In this document: one piece after another, positions 15,725-23,522 of the stretch | How the letters are laid out: each line of letters opens with the position of its first letter | Position numbering within the stretch: position 1 is the stretch's first letter | Origin: Clostridiaceae bacterium | GTDB lineage: Bacteria; Bacillota; Clostridia; Lachnospirales; Lachnospiraceae | DNA: 33,746 bases | Direction: 5' to 3' | NCBI GenBank assembly: GCA_021200535.1 | Contig: JAJQGL010000082.1 | Location: forward strand, 1 to 33,746 | Made by a program: the position numbers and the translations under genes | Notes under the pieces: generated by a model | Database searches by the model: none | What the model was told of the DNA's origin: nothing | The model's input: only the letters and a program-made list of their open reading frames with translations

Positions 15725-15955
15725 GGCATTCCTCCATTGCGGTGCAGATAGATTTCAAGATGGAAAGCAGCCTGTTTATGCGGTTTTTGGCCTGCGTTTG
15801 CTGCAGAGATATCATATTTTATGAAAAAGTAAGAAGAGATATTCAGAAGAAGCAGAGAAAAAAAGAAAAATGGATATTACAATGAAGAAGCACAGAAAAA
15901 AGGCAACACGCATATTATGATAGGGATACGATTAATCGGATAGGAGGTGAGTGAG

Positions 15956-17119
15956 ATGCTGTATTTGGATCATGCGGCAACGACAGCAACGCATCCGGAT
16001 GTGATTGATGAAATGATGCCATTTTTTGGCGAGCTGTATGCCAATCCGTCCTCTTCGTATGAGTTTGGTACAGATGCAAAGCTGATGCTGGAGAAAGCGC
16101 GAATCAGGATTTCAGACAGTATTCATTGTGAGCCGGAGGAGATTTTTTTTACCAGCGGCGGAACGGAAGCAGATAACTGGGCGCTTGTGGGAGCGGCAGA
16201 AGGCTGCCGGAAAAAGGGAAAGCATATTATAACCTCCTGTATTGAGCATCATGCGGTATTGAGAAGCTGTGAGTATCTTGCTTCCAGGGGCTATGAAATC
16301 ACGTATCTTCCGGTAGACAGCGAGGGCTTTGTCCATGCAGGGCAGCTGGAGCAGGCAATACGCCCGGATACAATTTTAATCAGTATTATGTATGCAAATA
16401 ATGAGATTGGGACAATTCAGCCGGTTGACCAGCTTGCAGAGATTGCCAGACGTCATGGCATATTGTTTCACACAGATGCGGTGCAGGCGTATATGCACCA
16501 GAAAATAGATGTCAGGGAGCTTTCCGTTGATATGCTCAGTGCCAGTGCGCATAAATTTTATGGACCCAAAGGGGTAGGGTTTCTATATGTGAGAAAAGGA
16601 TCCGGCATAGCGCCGTTTTTGCACGGAGGCGGTCAGGAAAGAAAACAGCGGGCCGGGACAGAAAATGTTGCAGGCATTGTGGGAATGGGGAAAGCAGTAT
16701 CCCTCGCTGAAAAAAACAGGGAGGCGACACAAAAAAGGATTTTGGAGATGCGAAATTATTTGATTGAGGCCATTCAAAGGGATATTCCCTACAGCAGAAT
16801 TAACGGTTCGATACAGCAGCGCCTTGCCGGAAATGTCAATGTGAGTTTTCGTTTTCTGGAGGGAGAGTCGCTGATCATTCTTTTGGATATGGAGGGGATT
16901 TATGTGTCGGCCGGTTCTGCCTGTTCTTCCGGAGAAAAAACAATCTCCCACGTGCTGCAGAGCATTGGCTTGCCGGAAGAATGGGCAAGAGGCACTATCC
17001 GTATTACGCTGGGAGAGGAAAATACAATGGAAGAAATTCGATTTTTTGTCAGAAGGCTGGGCCAGTTAGTATCGCAGCTGCGTGAATTTTCAGATGAGTA
17101 TCTATACAATAAAAATTAA
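15956..17119 (+). CDS. Cysteine desulfurase, NifS/IscS family
   Basis: This 387-residue PLP enzyme removes sulfur from cysteine to give alanine and a protein persulfide for Fe-S cluster, thio-cofactor or tRNA thiolation. Visible features are the N-terminal LDHAATT, the cofactor-binding SGGTEADNWAL and TEADN region, the PLP lysine Lys200 in SASAHKFYGPKG, and the active-site loop SAGSACSSG with Cys323. ATG 15956 is preferred, seven bases after AGGAGGT; an in-frame GTG at 15947 lies inside that site. No scaffold (iscU/nifU) or thiI gene is adjacent, so the sulfur acceptor cannot be deduced. It converges with the PHP phosphatase gene. Confidence 0.95.
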   Translation: MLYLDHAATTATHPDVIDEMMPFFGELYANPSSSYEFGTDAKLMLEKARIRISDSIHCEPEEIFFTSGGTEADNWALVGAAEGCRKKGKHIITSCIEHHAVLRSCEYLASRGYEITYLPVDSEGFVHAGQLEQAIRPDTILISIMYANNEIGTIQPVDQLAEIARRHGILFHTDAVQAYMHQKIDVRELSVDMLSASAHKFYGPKGVGFLYVRKGSGIAPFLHGGGQERKQRAGTENVAGIVGMGKAVSLAEKNREATQKRILEMRNYLIEAIQRDIPYSRINGSIQQRLAGNVNVSFRFLEGESLIILLDMEGIYVSAGSACSSGEKTISHVLQSIGLPEEWARGTIRITLGEENTMEEIRFFVRRLGQLVSQLREFSDEYLYNKN

Positions 17120-17129
17120 ATTTCTGCCG

Positions 17130-17164
17130 CAGCGGTACATCTTATAGGGGAAGCTGTACCGCTG
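17130..17164. terminator. Possible bidirectional terminator hairpin between convergent genes
   Basis: CAGCGGTACA (17130-17139) and TGTACCGCTG (17155-17164) form a perfect ten-pair stem spanning the end of the phosphatase gene. A T-rich stretch follows on the minus strand after about ten bases; on the plus strand there is no T-run. It may stop or stabilise both transcripts. Confidence 0.45.
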
Positions 17165-17984
17165 TTCTGGCGGTAAATTCGGTGTAGGAGTCAAAACCAC
17201 ACTGGGATAAAAGCGCCGGAATCTGCTCAAAACCATATGCAAGATGAATTGTCTCATGTGCATCGGAGCCGATGGTCAAAATACTGCCGCCCAGCTCGCG
17301 GTAGCGTGACAGAATTGCTTCGTGGGGATTTGGATGTCCAAGACCGTATTTTAATCCTGCAGTGTTGCATTCGATGCCTTTGCCGTTTTGAATCAGTGTG
17401 ATTAAAATTTCGTCGAGCAATTCTTTATTTTGCTGCAGGGAATGCCGGTAAAAGGCTTCGTTTGGCGTTCCGTTTTTCCGTGACTTTTTCATGGTTGGGC
17501 AATAGCGGATAATATAGTCAATATGCCCGTATACGTCAAAATCAAACGGCAGTAGAATGTTTTGACGGGTTACTTCATAAAAGCGCCGGATTCCTGCTTC
17601 TTCACCATGCATTTCCCAATAGTCGTCATAGTAAGGATCCATATTGTCGACAAGATGTGTTGAGCCAATTACAAAGTCAAACGGATGTTTTGCAGTCAGC
17701 TTTGCGGCATCCTCCAGAATATCCTCTTTTAATCCGAGCTCTACACCGGTTCGGACGAGGAAATCAGGATTTTTTTCTTGTACGCCCTTTGATGCGTCAA
17801 AATATTCCTGCATGGAAAACAGAAAGGACATATGGTATTTTTCCTCTGGAAAGCCGTAATCAATGTGATCGGTAAAGCAAAGAGAGGAAAGACCAAGTGC
17901 TTTTGCACGCTTTACCATTTCTGCCATAGGTGCCTGGCTGTCAGACGAAAAGCAAGTATGAATATGGCTGTCAGATTGTATCAC
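17142..17984 (-). CDS. hisJ: PHP-domain phosphatase, histidinol-phosphatase HisJ family
   Basis: This 280-residue metal-dependent hydrolase shows the PHP signatures: SDSHIHTCFSSDS at the N-terminus (HxH), LCFTDHIDYG, IGSTHLVDN, DVYGHIDYIIRY and IGSDAHETIHLAYGFE. Family members remove phosphate from histidinol phosphate in histidine biosynthesis, using a trinuclear metal site. No other his genes are near, so another phosphoester substrate is possible. It starts with GTG at 17984, overlapping the rqcH stop by four bases (GTGA), with AAGGAG eight bases upstream. It is therefore co-transcribed with rqcH. Confidence 0.85.
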   Translation of the reverse strand: MIQSDSHIHTCFSSDSQAPMAEMVKRAKALGLSSLCFTDHIDYGFPEEKYHMSFLFSMQEYFDASKGVQEKNPDFLVRTGVELGLKEDILEDAAKLTAKHPFDFVIGSTHLVDNMDPYYDDYWEMHGEEAGIRRFYEVTRQNILLPFDFDVYGHIDYIIRYCPTMKKSRKNGTPNEAFYRHSLQQNKELLDEILITLIQNGKGIECNTAGLKYGLGHPNPHEAILSRYRELGGSILTIGSDAHETIHLAYGFEQIPALLSQCGFDSYTEFTARTAVQLPL

Positions 17985-19792
17985 GGTTGTGTCTCCTTTC
18001 CGCCTGCCTCTGGAATTTCCTGAATGCCGGATATGTCAGAAGAGATTGTCATGGAATAGTTTGTATAATATACAACAAATCCCGGTTTTGCGCCGTTTGG
18101 TTTTTTAATATGCTTTTTTTGGATGTAGTCAATTTCTGTTTTTTCCTGATCGCGCCCCTTTGAGTAAAAGGCGGCAAGCTTTGCAGCCTCTTCAAAGGTG
18201 GCGTCCGGCAGTTCCTGCCCTTGTGTTTTGACAATGACATGGGAACCGGCAATCTCTTTTGCATGAAACCACCAGTCATTGCCAGAAGCAAATTTAAAGG
18301 TTAGCTCATCGTTCTGATAATTGTTTTTTCCAACGTACATGTGAAAGCCGTCAGAGGAAATATAGTGAAGCGGTTTGCTTTTTGCTGTTTTTTTATGGCC
18401 GCTTTTTCCCTGACGGGTCTGCCGCTTGATGTATCCGGCTTCGGCAAGTTCCCGCCGGATGGCGGTCAAATCTGCTTCATCCCTGGCAATATCCAGTGCG
18501 TTGCTGATGGAATTGAGATGAGCAAGCTCTTCTTTGGTTTCCTGAAGCTGTATGTTCATGGCTTCAAAGGTTCGCTTTAGCTTTGCATATTTTTCAAAGT
18601 AATGTTTTGCATTATCCAGTGCGCTTTTTGTTTCGTCCAGCGGAATGGTGATTTCCTTGCCGGTATAATAATTTTCGCAGGTAAGGCTTTTTTCGCCGCC
18701 CTTTAATTCATACCCATAGGTAGTCAGAAGCTCGCCGTATATTTTGTATTTTTCTCTCTTTTCGGTATCTTTTTGCTGTTTAATCTGCAGGCTATATTTT
18801 TTCTGGATTCGTTCCAGTGCGGTTGTTGTAATTTTTCGAAGATCTGCAGATTTTTGGTGAATCCGGCCGAGGATCTCTCTGGTGTTGTAGAATTCGTAAA
18901 GCATTTTGCTGACGCTGTCCGCCATTTTTACAGTATAATCGGGGCTGTCCGCGAAGCTGGACAGATACAGGCCGGCAAATTCGACCGGCTGCTTGTCCTG
19001 ATAGACAATATTTGGCTGAAATTTACCATCTGCAATTTCCTGCATCATTTCAGAGAAATTGCGGTAGAGGTGCAGCTTTTCACTATCCGATAATTCGTCG
19101 GCAGTATTGTGGTCGGACAGAGATGCGCGGTACAAAAGCTCGTTTGCCATGACAGAACTAAAACCAGTCAGTGAGCGGTAGATTGCTTTGTCCAATGGCA
19201 GGGGCTTTTGAAAGATTGCCTGCATAAATTGCGTTTCAGAAATTGAAAAAGGATTCATTTTATCCTGTGTATTCGGAATAAAATATTCCCTGCCGGGCAG
19301 CACTTCGCGGACGGAGCTTACCAGTGCAGAAATATGCTTGATGCTGTCAATAATTTTATCGTTGCTGTCACAGAAAATAATATTGCTGTGTTTGCCCATC
19401 AGTTCAATGTATAGCCTTTTGGAACAATAGTCCCCCATTTCATTCAAATGAAGTAATTCCATACAAATGACACGTTCCAGGCCGATCTGTCGGATTTCCT
19501 GGATTCTGCAGTTGTTTAGGTGCTTGCGCAGAACCATGCAAAAAGTAGGAGCCTGCAGTGGGGCAGACTGGTTGTCCTGCGTTAGATACAGCAAGGGGAG
19601 ACTTGGGTTGACTGAGATGACCAGGCGGTCCTGTGTCCTTATGGTTTTTCCGTTTTCCCCGGAAAAACTGTTTTTTATGGTAAGAAGAAGCTTGTCGGCT
19701 TCTGTCTGTGCTATTTTGGTGATCCTGCCGTCAGTGAGCCTGTCCTTTAGTTCTGCTACAAGGCTGGCGATCACAATTCCATCAAATGCCAT
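17981..19792 (-). CDS. rqcH: NFACT-family ribosome quality control protein RqcH
   Basis: This 603-residue protein is the bacterial Rqc2 homologue, which binds stalled 50S-peptidyl-tRNA and recruits alanyl-tRNA to tag the stuck peptide. The order is NFACT-N (about residues 1-200, starting MAFDGIVIASL), a helix-hairpin-helix part, a long coiled-coil region (about 270-440), and NFACT-R (from about 480, with YISSDGFHMYVGKNNYQND and DWWFHAKEIAGSHVIVK). The start at 19792 is chosen because NFACT proteins begin MAFDG and GGAG lies six bases before it. The Asp-Arg motif important for tailing appears to read Glu-Arg here (residues 106-107). It was formerly annotated as fibronectin-binding protein. Confidence 0.93.
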   Translation of the reverse strand: MAFDGIVIASLVAELKDRLTDGRITKIAQTEADKLLLTIKNSFSGENGKTIRTQDRLVISVNPSLPLLYLTQDNQSAPLQAPTFCMVLRKHLNNCRIQEIRQIGLERVICMELLHLNEMGDYCSKRLYIELMGKHSNIIFCDSNDKIIDSIKHISALVSSVREVLPGREYFIPNTQDKMNPFSISETQFMQAIFQKPLPLDKAIYRSLTGFSSVMANELLYRASLSDHNTADELSDSEKLHLYRNFSEMMQEIADGKFQPNIVYQDKQPVEFAGLYLSSFADSPDYTVKMADSVSKMLYEFYNTREILGRIHQKSADLRKITTTALERIQKKYSLQIKQQKDTEKREKYKIYGELLTTYGYELKGGEKSLTCENYYTGKEITIPLDETKSALDNAKHYFEKYAKLKRTFEAMNIQLQETKEELAHLNSISNALDIARDEADLTAIRRELAEAGYIKRQTRQGKSGHKKTAKSKPLHYISSDGFHMYVGKNNYQNDELTFKFASGNDWWFHAKEIAGSHVIVKTQGQELPDATFEEAAKLAAFYSKGRDQEKTEIDYIQKKHIKKPNGAKPGFVVYYTNYSMTISSDISGIQEIPEAGGKETQP

Positions 19793-19831
19793 AGTGTTCT
19801 CCATTTCATCCATAATTTCCCTTATTTTGCG

Positions 19832-19866
19832 CATAAAGAGTGAAAAATAAATTTTCACTCTTTATG
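19832..19866. repeat. Perfect 35-bp palindrome at the rqcH transcription start
   Basis: CATAAAGAGTGAAAA (19832-19846) and TTTTCACTCTTTATG (19852-19866) are exact inverted copies around five bases (ATAAA). On the minus strand the dyad begins a few bases after the -10 box of the rqcH promoter. It can be an operator for a dimeric regulator, or a 5' hairpin in the mRNA, 40 bases ahead of the start codon. Confidence 0.8.
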
Positions 19867-19870
19867 ACCT

Positions 19871-19899
19871 ATTATAGAGGTTTTTCGGGATTAATTCAA
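19871..19899 (-). promoter_or_regulatory. Promoter of the rqcH-hisJ operon
   Basis: On the minus strand TTGAAT (19899-19894), a 17-base spacer and TATAAT (19876-19871) give a strong sigma-A promoter. Transcription should begin near 19864, inside the 35-bp palindrome. Confidence 0.75.
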
Positions 19900-19935
19900 T
19901 GGAAAGCTGCAAAATTGCGCTTTTTTGTAAAATTC

Positions 19936-19964
19936 TTGTAAAAAAGCAGCTCTTATGATACATT
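19936..19964 (+). promoter_or_regulatory. Promoter of the PlsC-like acyltransferase gene
   Basis: TTGTAA (19936-19941), a 17-base spacer and TACATT (19959-19964) with an extended TGA just before it make a plausible promoter, divergent from that of rqcH. The leader to the GTG at 20101 is about 130 bases and includes GGGCTT/AAGCCC arms that could pair. Confidence 0.5.
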
Positions 19965-20100
19965 ATTATTTGTGATTTTGTGGGCTTTATGACAGAAAAA
20001 AACATTTTATGCCCTGCAGGCGTAAGCCCGTTTTTGTGTAGGTTATGTAAACGATAATGTGTAAATTGATCTATGAAAAAGTAAGGAGTAAGGTGAAATT

Positions 20101-20835
20101 GTGATACGTTTTCTTTATGTAATTGCGGCAAATATCCATCGTGTCTGGATGATTCCAAAGATGGGATATCTGGCAAAACATCCGGAGAAATTTTCGGAAG
20201 AATACCGGTATGAGTACGATAAGCATTGTATTCGGCTGATGAATCACCGCGGCCGTATTTTTACAACGGCATATGGTCAGGAAAATCTTCCAAAGGAAGG
20301 CGGCTATGTCATGTTTGCCAATCACCAGGGGAAATACGATGCACTTGGAATTATGCTGACGCACGACAGGCCGTGTGCGGTTGTTATGAACCACTCGTGG
20401 AGCTGTGTTCCGCTGGTCAGGCAATTTATTGAAATGGTGCAGGGAAAATGGCTTAAGCTTAATGATCTGCGCCAGGCAGCAGGCATTATTCGCGAAGTGA
20501 CGAGAGAAGTCAGGGAAGGGCGGAGATTTCTGATATTTCCATCGGGTGGTTACAAGCACCGGAATGGAAATTATGTAGATCCGTTTAAGCCCGGAAGCTT
20601 TAAGAGTGCGATGAAAGCGAAGGCCCCGATTGTACCGGTGGCGTTAATTGATTCGTGGAAAGTGTTTGATTTGTGGTCGCTGCGCAGGGTACATACAAAG
20701 GTAATCTATCTAAAACCCCTGTATTATGAGGAATATAAAGAAATGTCGTCCGTTGAGGTCTGCAGCATGGTATATCAGAGAATCTGCCGGGCGGTCGAAG
20801 AAGCGGTAAACCATCTTGACAGCGCCCGGCAATAA
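20101..20835 (+). CDS. PlsC-family lysophospholipid acyltransferase
   Basis: This 244-residue protein belongs to the 1-acylglycerol-3-phosphate acyltransferase family of membrane phospholipid synthesis. The catalytic HX4D motif is present as NHQGKYD (His75, Asp80). The second motif, usually FPEGTR, reads FPSGGY (in FLIFPSGGYKHRNG), so the usual Glu is missing, which suggests a divergent acceptor. A later PIVPVALI segment matches the family. It begins with GTG at 20101 after AAGGAGTAAGGTG; no better ATG exists. The stop abuts that of nadA, tail to tail with no spacing. Confidence 0.85.
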   Translation: MIRFLYVIAANIHRVWMIPKMGYLAKHPEKFSEEYRYEYDKHCIRLMNHRGRIFTTAYGQENLPKEGGYVMFANHQGKYDALGIMLTHDRPCAVVMNHSWSCVPLVRQFIEMVQGKWLKLNDLRQAAGIIREVTREVREGRRFLIFPSGGYKHRNGNYVDPFKPGSFKSAMKAKAPIVPVALIDSWKVFDLWSLRRVHTKVIYLKPLYYEEYKEMSSVEVCSMVYQRICRAVEEAVNHLDSARQ

Positions 20836-21741
20836 TTATCGGGCAAGCTCCAGCATTTTTGCCAAAGGCTTGTTTGCTTTTTGGGCCAGTGTCTCCTCCA
20901 GTATTACCGGAGGGGCAAGCTCCTGCAGTGCCTGCAGCACTTTATCAAGGTTGATGCGCTTCATGTTAGGGCAGAATTGCCGGTGTCCGACAGAATAAAA
21001 CTTTTTGTCCGGATTTTTTTGCCCCAGTTCAAAAAAGATACCCATTTCGGTACAGATGATAAAGGTTTCGTGTGCGCTTTTCGTTGCATAGTCAATGATT
21101 TCGGAAGTGCTGCCGATAAAATCAGACAGCTCCAGAATATCACCAGTGCATTCCGGATGCGTCAGAACCAGGGCTTCAGGATGCAGTTCTTTTGCCTGCA
21201 GAAGCTCTTCTCTGTGGATGCTTTTATGTACATGGCAATATCCATCATGAAATATAAAGTTTTTTTCCGGAACCTGTGTGGCAACATAATGCCCCAGGTT
21301 ATTATCCGGTATAAAGAAAATATCTTTGTTTGGCAATGCCCTGACAATGCGGACTGCGTTAGAGGATGTGACGCAGACATCGCTGCAGGCTTTGATTTCT
21401 GCTGTGGAATTGACGTAACAGACAACACAGACATCCGGGTGCTCTCTGCGAACCTGTTCAATGGTATCGGCGTCAACCATATGGGCCATTGGACAATCCG
21501 CATATTCATCTGCCATGATTACTGTCTTTTTCGGGTTAAGTATTTTGGCGCTTTCCCCCATAAACCGGACGCCGCAGAAAATGATAACATCTTCTGGCAA
21601 AGTAGTAGCAAGCTTGCTCAGATAATAAGAATCGCCCACGTAATCCGCGATAGCCTGAACCTCGCCGTCTACATAGTAATGTGCCAGAATAACAGCATTT
21701 TTTTCTTTTTTCAGTTTCCTGATTTCTTCGATTTGATTCAT
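20836..21741 (-). CDS. nadA: Quinolinate synthase NadA
   Basis: This 301-residue enzyme condenses iminoaspartate with dihydroxyacetone phosphate to quinolinate for NAD synthesis and needs one 4Fe-4S cluster. The three expected ligands are visible: Cys83 (ADCPMAHMV), Cys169 (DGYCHVHKS) and Cys257 (RQFCPNMK). HYYVDGEVQAIADYVGDSYYL near the N-terminus binds substrate. The ATG at 21741 is preferred because GGAG lies six bases before it; an ATG four codons earlier has no such site. nadB and nadC, usually adjacent, are absent from the window, so the iminoaspartate source and downstream step are encoded elsewhere. Confidence 0.96.
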   Translation of the reverse strand: MNQIEEIRKLKKEKNAVILAHYYVDGEVQAIADYVGDSYYLSKLATTLPEDVIIFCGVRFMGESAKILNPKKTVIMADEYADCPMAHMVDADTIEQVRREHPDVCVVCYVNSTAEIKACSDVCVTSSNAVRIVRALPNKDIFFIPDNNLGHYVATQVPEKNFIFHDGYCHVHKSIHREELLQAKELHPEALVLTHPECTGDILELSDFIGSTSEIIDYATKSAHETFIICTEMGIFFELGQKNPDKKFYSVGHRQFCPNMKRINLDKVLQALQELAPPVILEETLAQKANKPLAKMLELAR

Positions 21742-21826
21742 TGTAATCTCCATTCTGCCGCCAAAACTGACGGTATCCTTGCATATTGCAGGGGATGCCC
21801 CTTGCGTTCATACTGCATCAAAAATA

Positions 21827-21854
21827 AGTATACCGTAAAAAAACAAAATGGCAA
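21827..21854 (-). promoter_or_regulatory. Promoter of nadA
   Basis: On the minus strand TTGCCA (21854-21849), a 16-base spacer and TATACT (21832-21827) form a sigma-A promoter about 85 bases before the nadA start. Confidence 0.6.
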
Positions 21855-21887
21855 GTTTTTTCTGACGCAATTCTGTTTCTCCAATAC

Positions 21888-21917
21888 TTTACAGCGGGAA
21901 TCATTTTGTTATATACT
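21888..21917 (+). promoter_or_regulatory. Promoter of the MATE exporter gene
   Basis: TTTACA (21888-21893), an 18-base spacer and TATACT (21912-21917) make a good promoter. Transcription would start near 21925, giving a leader of about 230 bases before ATG 22157. Confidence 0.6.
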
Positions 21918-21929
21918 AAAATTTAGTGC

Positions 21930-22150
21930 AGAATTTGTATCGTTAATTCAGAAAGTGATACACCGGATACGGCTGCATAAGAGAATATACGCAGAGAATG
22001 TGCGAAGAAATGAGGGATTAGTGTGAAAAATAAGCTTGATAGCTTATTTTTTACACGGCTATTTGTGCAGGAGCGTCACAAATAGCTTTGATGGCAGACA
22101 CAAATCTGACATTTGCGTCGCCCCGTCGCGTAAAACGCTCCGGAATGGAG
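21930..22150 (+). promoter_or_regulatory. Structured leader RNA of the MATE exporter, riboswitch-like
   Basis: Many complementary arms occur in order: GCAG/CTGC around TGTATC/GATACA (about 21930-21980); a 16-pair hairpin with one G-T pair, 22021-22036 with 22041-22056; a perfect ten-pair hairpin GCTATTTGTG/CACAAATAGC (22058-22067, 22077-22086); GAC-a-CAAAT with ATTTG-c-GTC (about 22097-22119). In addition GGAGCGT (22070-22076), in the loop of the ten-pair hairpin, is complementary to ACGCTCC (22135-22141), just before the ribosome binding site. This allows alternative or pseudoknotted folds. No known riboswitch class was recognised. Confidence 0.5.
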
Positions 22151-22156
22151 ATTAGT

Positions 22157-23506
22157 ATGGAACAAAATACATCAGATTTTACACAGGGAAATATTCTAAA
22201 AAAGCTATTGCAGTTTATGGTTCCGGTTTTCGGCGCGCTTGTTTTACAGGCAATGTACGGCGCTGTAGATATGCTGGTTGTTGGAAAATGCGGACAGGCA
22301 GCGGGAGGCATTTCTGCTATTTCAACCGGGAGCAGTATTTTAAACCTGGTTATATTTACGATCTCGTCTTTGTCGATGGGTGTGACCATATCCATCAGCC
22401 GCTACATTGGTGAAAAAAAGGAAAGCCGGATCAGCAAGGTGCTGGGGGGAACCATTGCTTTTTTTGCGCTGTTTGCAGTTGTTCTTGCGGTAGTCATGCT
22501 GCTTGGGGCAGATCAGTTTGCTGTATGGATGAAAGCGCCGGAAGAGGCCAGAAAGCTGACGGCGGACTATGTACGGATCTGCGGCGGGGGCATATTTTTT
22601 ATTGTGGCGTACAATGTAATCAGCAGTATTTTCCGGGGCCTGGGCAATTCCAGACTGCCGCTTCTTTTTGTGCTGATTGCGTGTGTTGTTAATATTGCGG
22701 GAGATTTTTTGTTTGTAGCGGTGTTTCAATGGGATGTTGCGGGAGCTGCGCTGGCAACCGTGTTTGCACAGGCAGTCAGCGTTGTTTTATCGCTGGTCAT
22801 TATACGGAAGCAGAAGCTGCCCTTTTCTTTTTCTGTCCGTGATATTGGGTTTTCCGCAGAAGTTACAAAATTTGTGAAACTGGGTTCCCCGATTGCCTTG
22901 CAGGACATTCTGACAAATCTTTCTTTTCTTGCTTTGTGCGCCTTTGTCAACCGTTTGGGGATTGACCAGTCATCGGGCTATGGCGTGGCGCAAAAGATTG
23001 TAAGTTTTGTTATGCTGGTGCCTTCTTCACTGATGCAGTCGATGTCTACCTTTGTGGCGCAGAATGTCGGGGCCGGACAGGAAAAGCGTTCGCGCCAGGC
23101 TATGTTCTGCGGCATGGGGGTAGGCGCTGCGGTCGGCGTGTTTATTGCGTCTGGCGTCTTTTTCTTTGGGGATGTTGTATCCCGGATCTTTTCGAATGAC
23201 GAAGCGTATATTGCCCAGTCTTTTTCCTATTTGAAGGGTTATGCACTGGAAGCGGTAGTGACCAGCGTGCTCTTTTCCTACATGGGCTTTTTTAACGGAC
23301 ATAGCCGGACGGTGTTTGTAATGCTGCAGGGACTTGCACAGACCTTTCTGGTGCGGCTTCCCTTGTCTTATATTATGAGCATACAGCCGGATGCCAAGCT
23401 GTACCAGATTGGTATAGCAGCACCAACGGCAACGATATTCGGCATTCTGCTTTGTACGGTGTATTACATAAAGCTTCGGAGAGAAAACACGTTGTTGCCG
23501 GAATGA
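22157..23506 (+). CDS. MATE-family multidrug/cation efflux transporter
   Basis: This 449-residue protein has the standard MATE length and about twelve hydrophobic segments in two homologous halves. Typical stretches are LLQFMVPVFGALVLQAMYGAVDMLVVGKCG near the start, GNSRLPLLFVLIACVVNIAGDFLF in the middle and VKLGSPIALQDILTNLSF in the second half. MATE proteins expel drugs or metabolites against Na+ or H+. ATG 22157 is chosen because GGAG lies six bases before it; upstream in-frame ATGs at 22091 and 22145 sit inside the structured leader. The substrate is unknown, but control by a leader RNA would suggest a defined inducer. The ThyX-like gene follows 16 bases after its stop. Confidence 0.92.
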   Translation: MEQNTSDFTQGNILKKLLQFMVPVFGALVLQAMYGAVDMLVVGKCGQAAGGISAISTGSSILNLVIFTISSLSMGVTISISRYIGEKKESRISKVLGGTIAFFALFAVVLAVVMLLGADQFAVWMKAPEEARKLTADYVRICGGGIFFIVAYNVISSIFRGLGNSRLPLLFVLIACVVNIAGDFLFVAVFQWDVAGAALATVFAQAVSVVLSLVIIRKQKLPFSFSVRDIGFSAEVTKFVKLGSPIALQDILTNLSFLALCAFVNRLGIDQSSGYGVAQKIVSFVMLVPSSLMQSMSTFVAQNVGAGQEKRSRQAMFCGMGVGAAVGVFIASGVFFFGDVVSRIFSNDEAYIAQSFSYLKGYALEAVVTSVLFSYMGFFNGHSRTVFVMLQGLAQTFLVRLPLSYIMSIQPDAKLYQIGIAAPTATIFGILLCTVYYIKLRRENTLLPE

Positions 23507-23522
23507 AGAAAGGGAGATGGAT

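Larger units (their letters stand above)
21754..22156. other. Divergent regulatory region between nadA and the MATE gene
   Basis: This 400-base stretch holds no protein gene. It contains the nadA promoter on the minus strand, the MATE promoter on the plus strand and a structured MATE leader, each listed separately. A hairpin AGGGG/CCCCT (about 21790-21802) lies in the nadA leader. Half-sites ACGGTAT (21770-21776) and ATACCGT (21830-21836) flank that leader and could be operator halves. Confidence 0.6.

Noticed and set aside
20881-22026. Open frame of 381 codons on the plus strand opposite nadA
   Set aside because: It is antisense to a clear nadA gene, has no ribosome binding site or recognisable motif, and its composition follows the codon pattern of nadA. 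It is a shadow frame.
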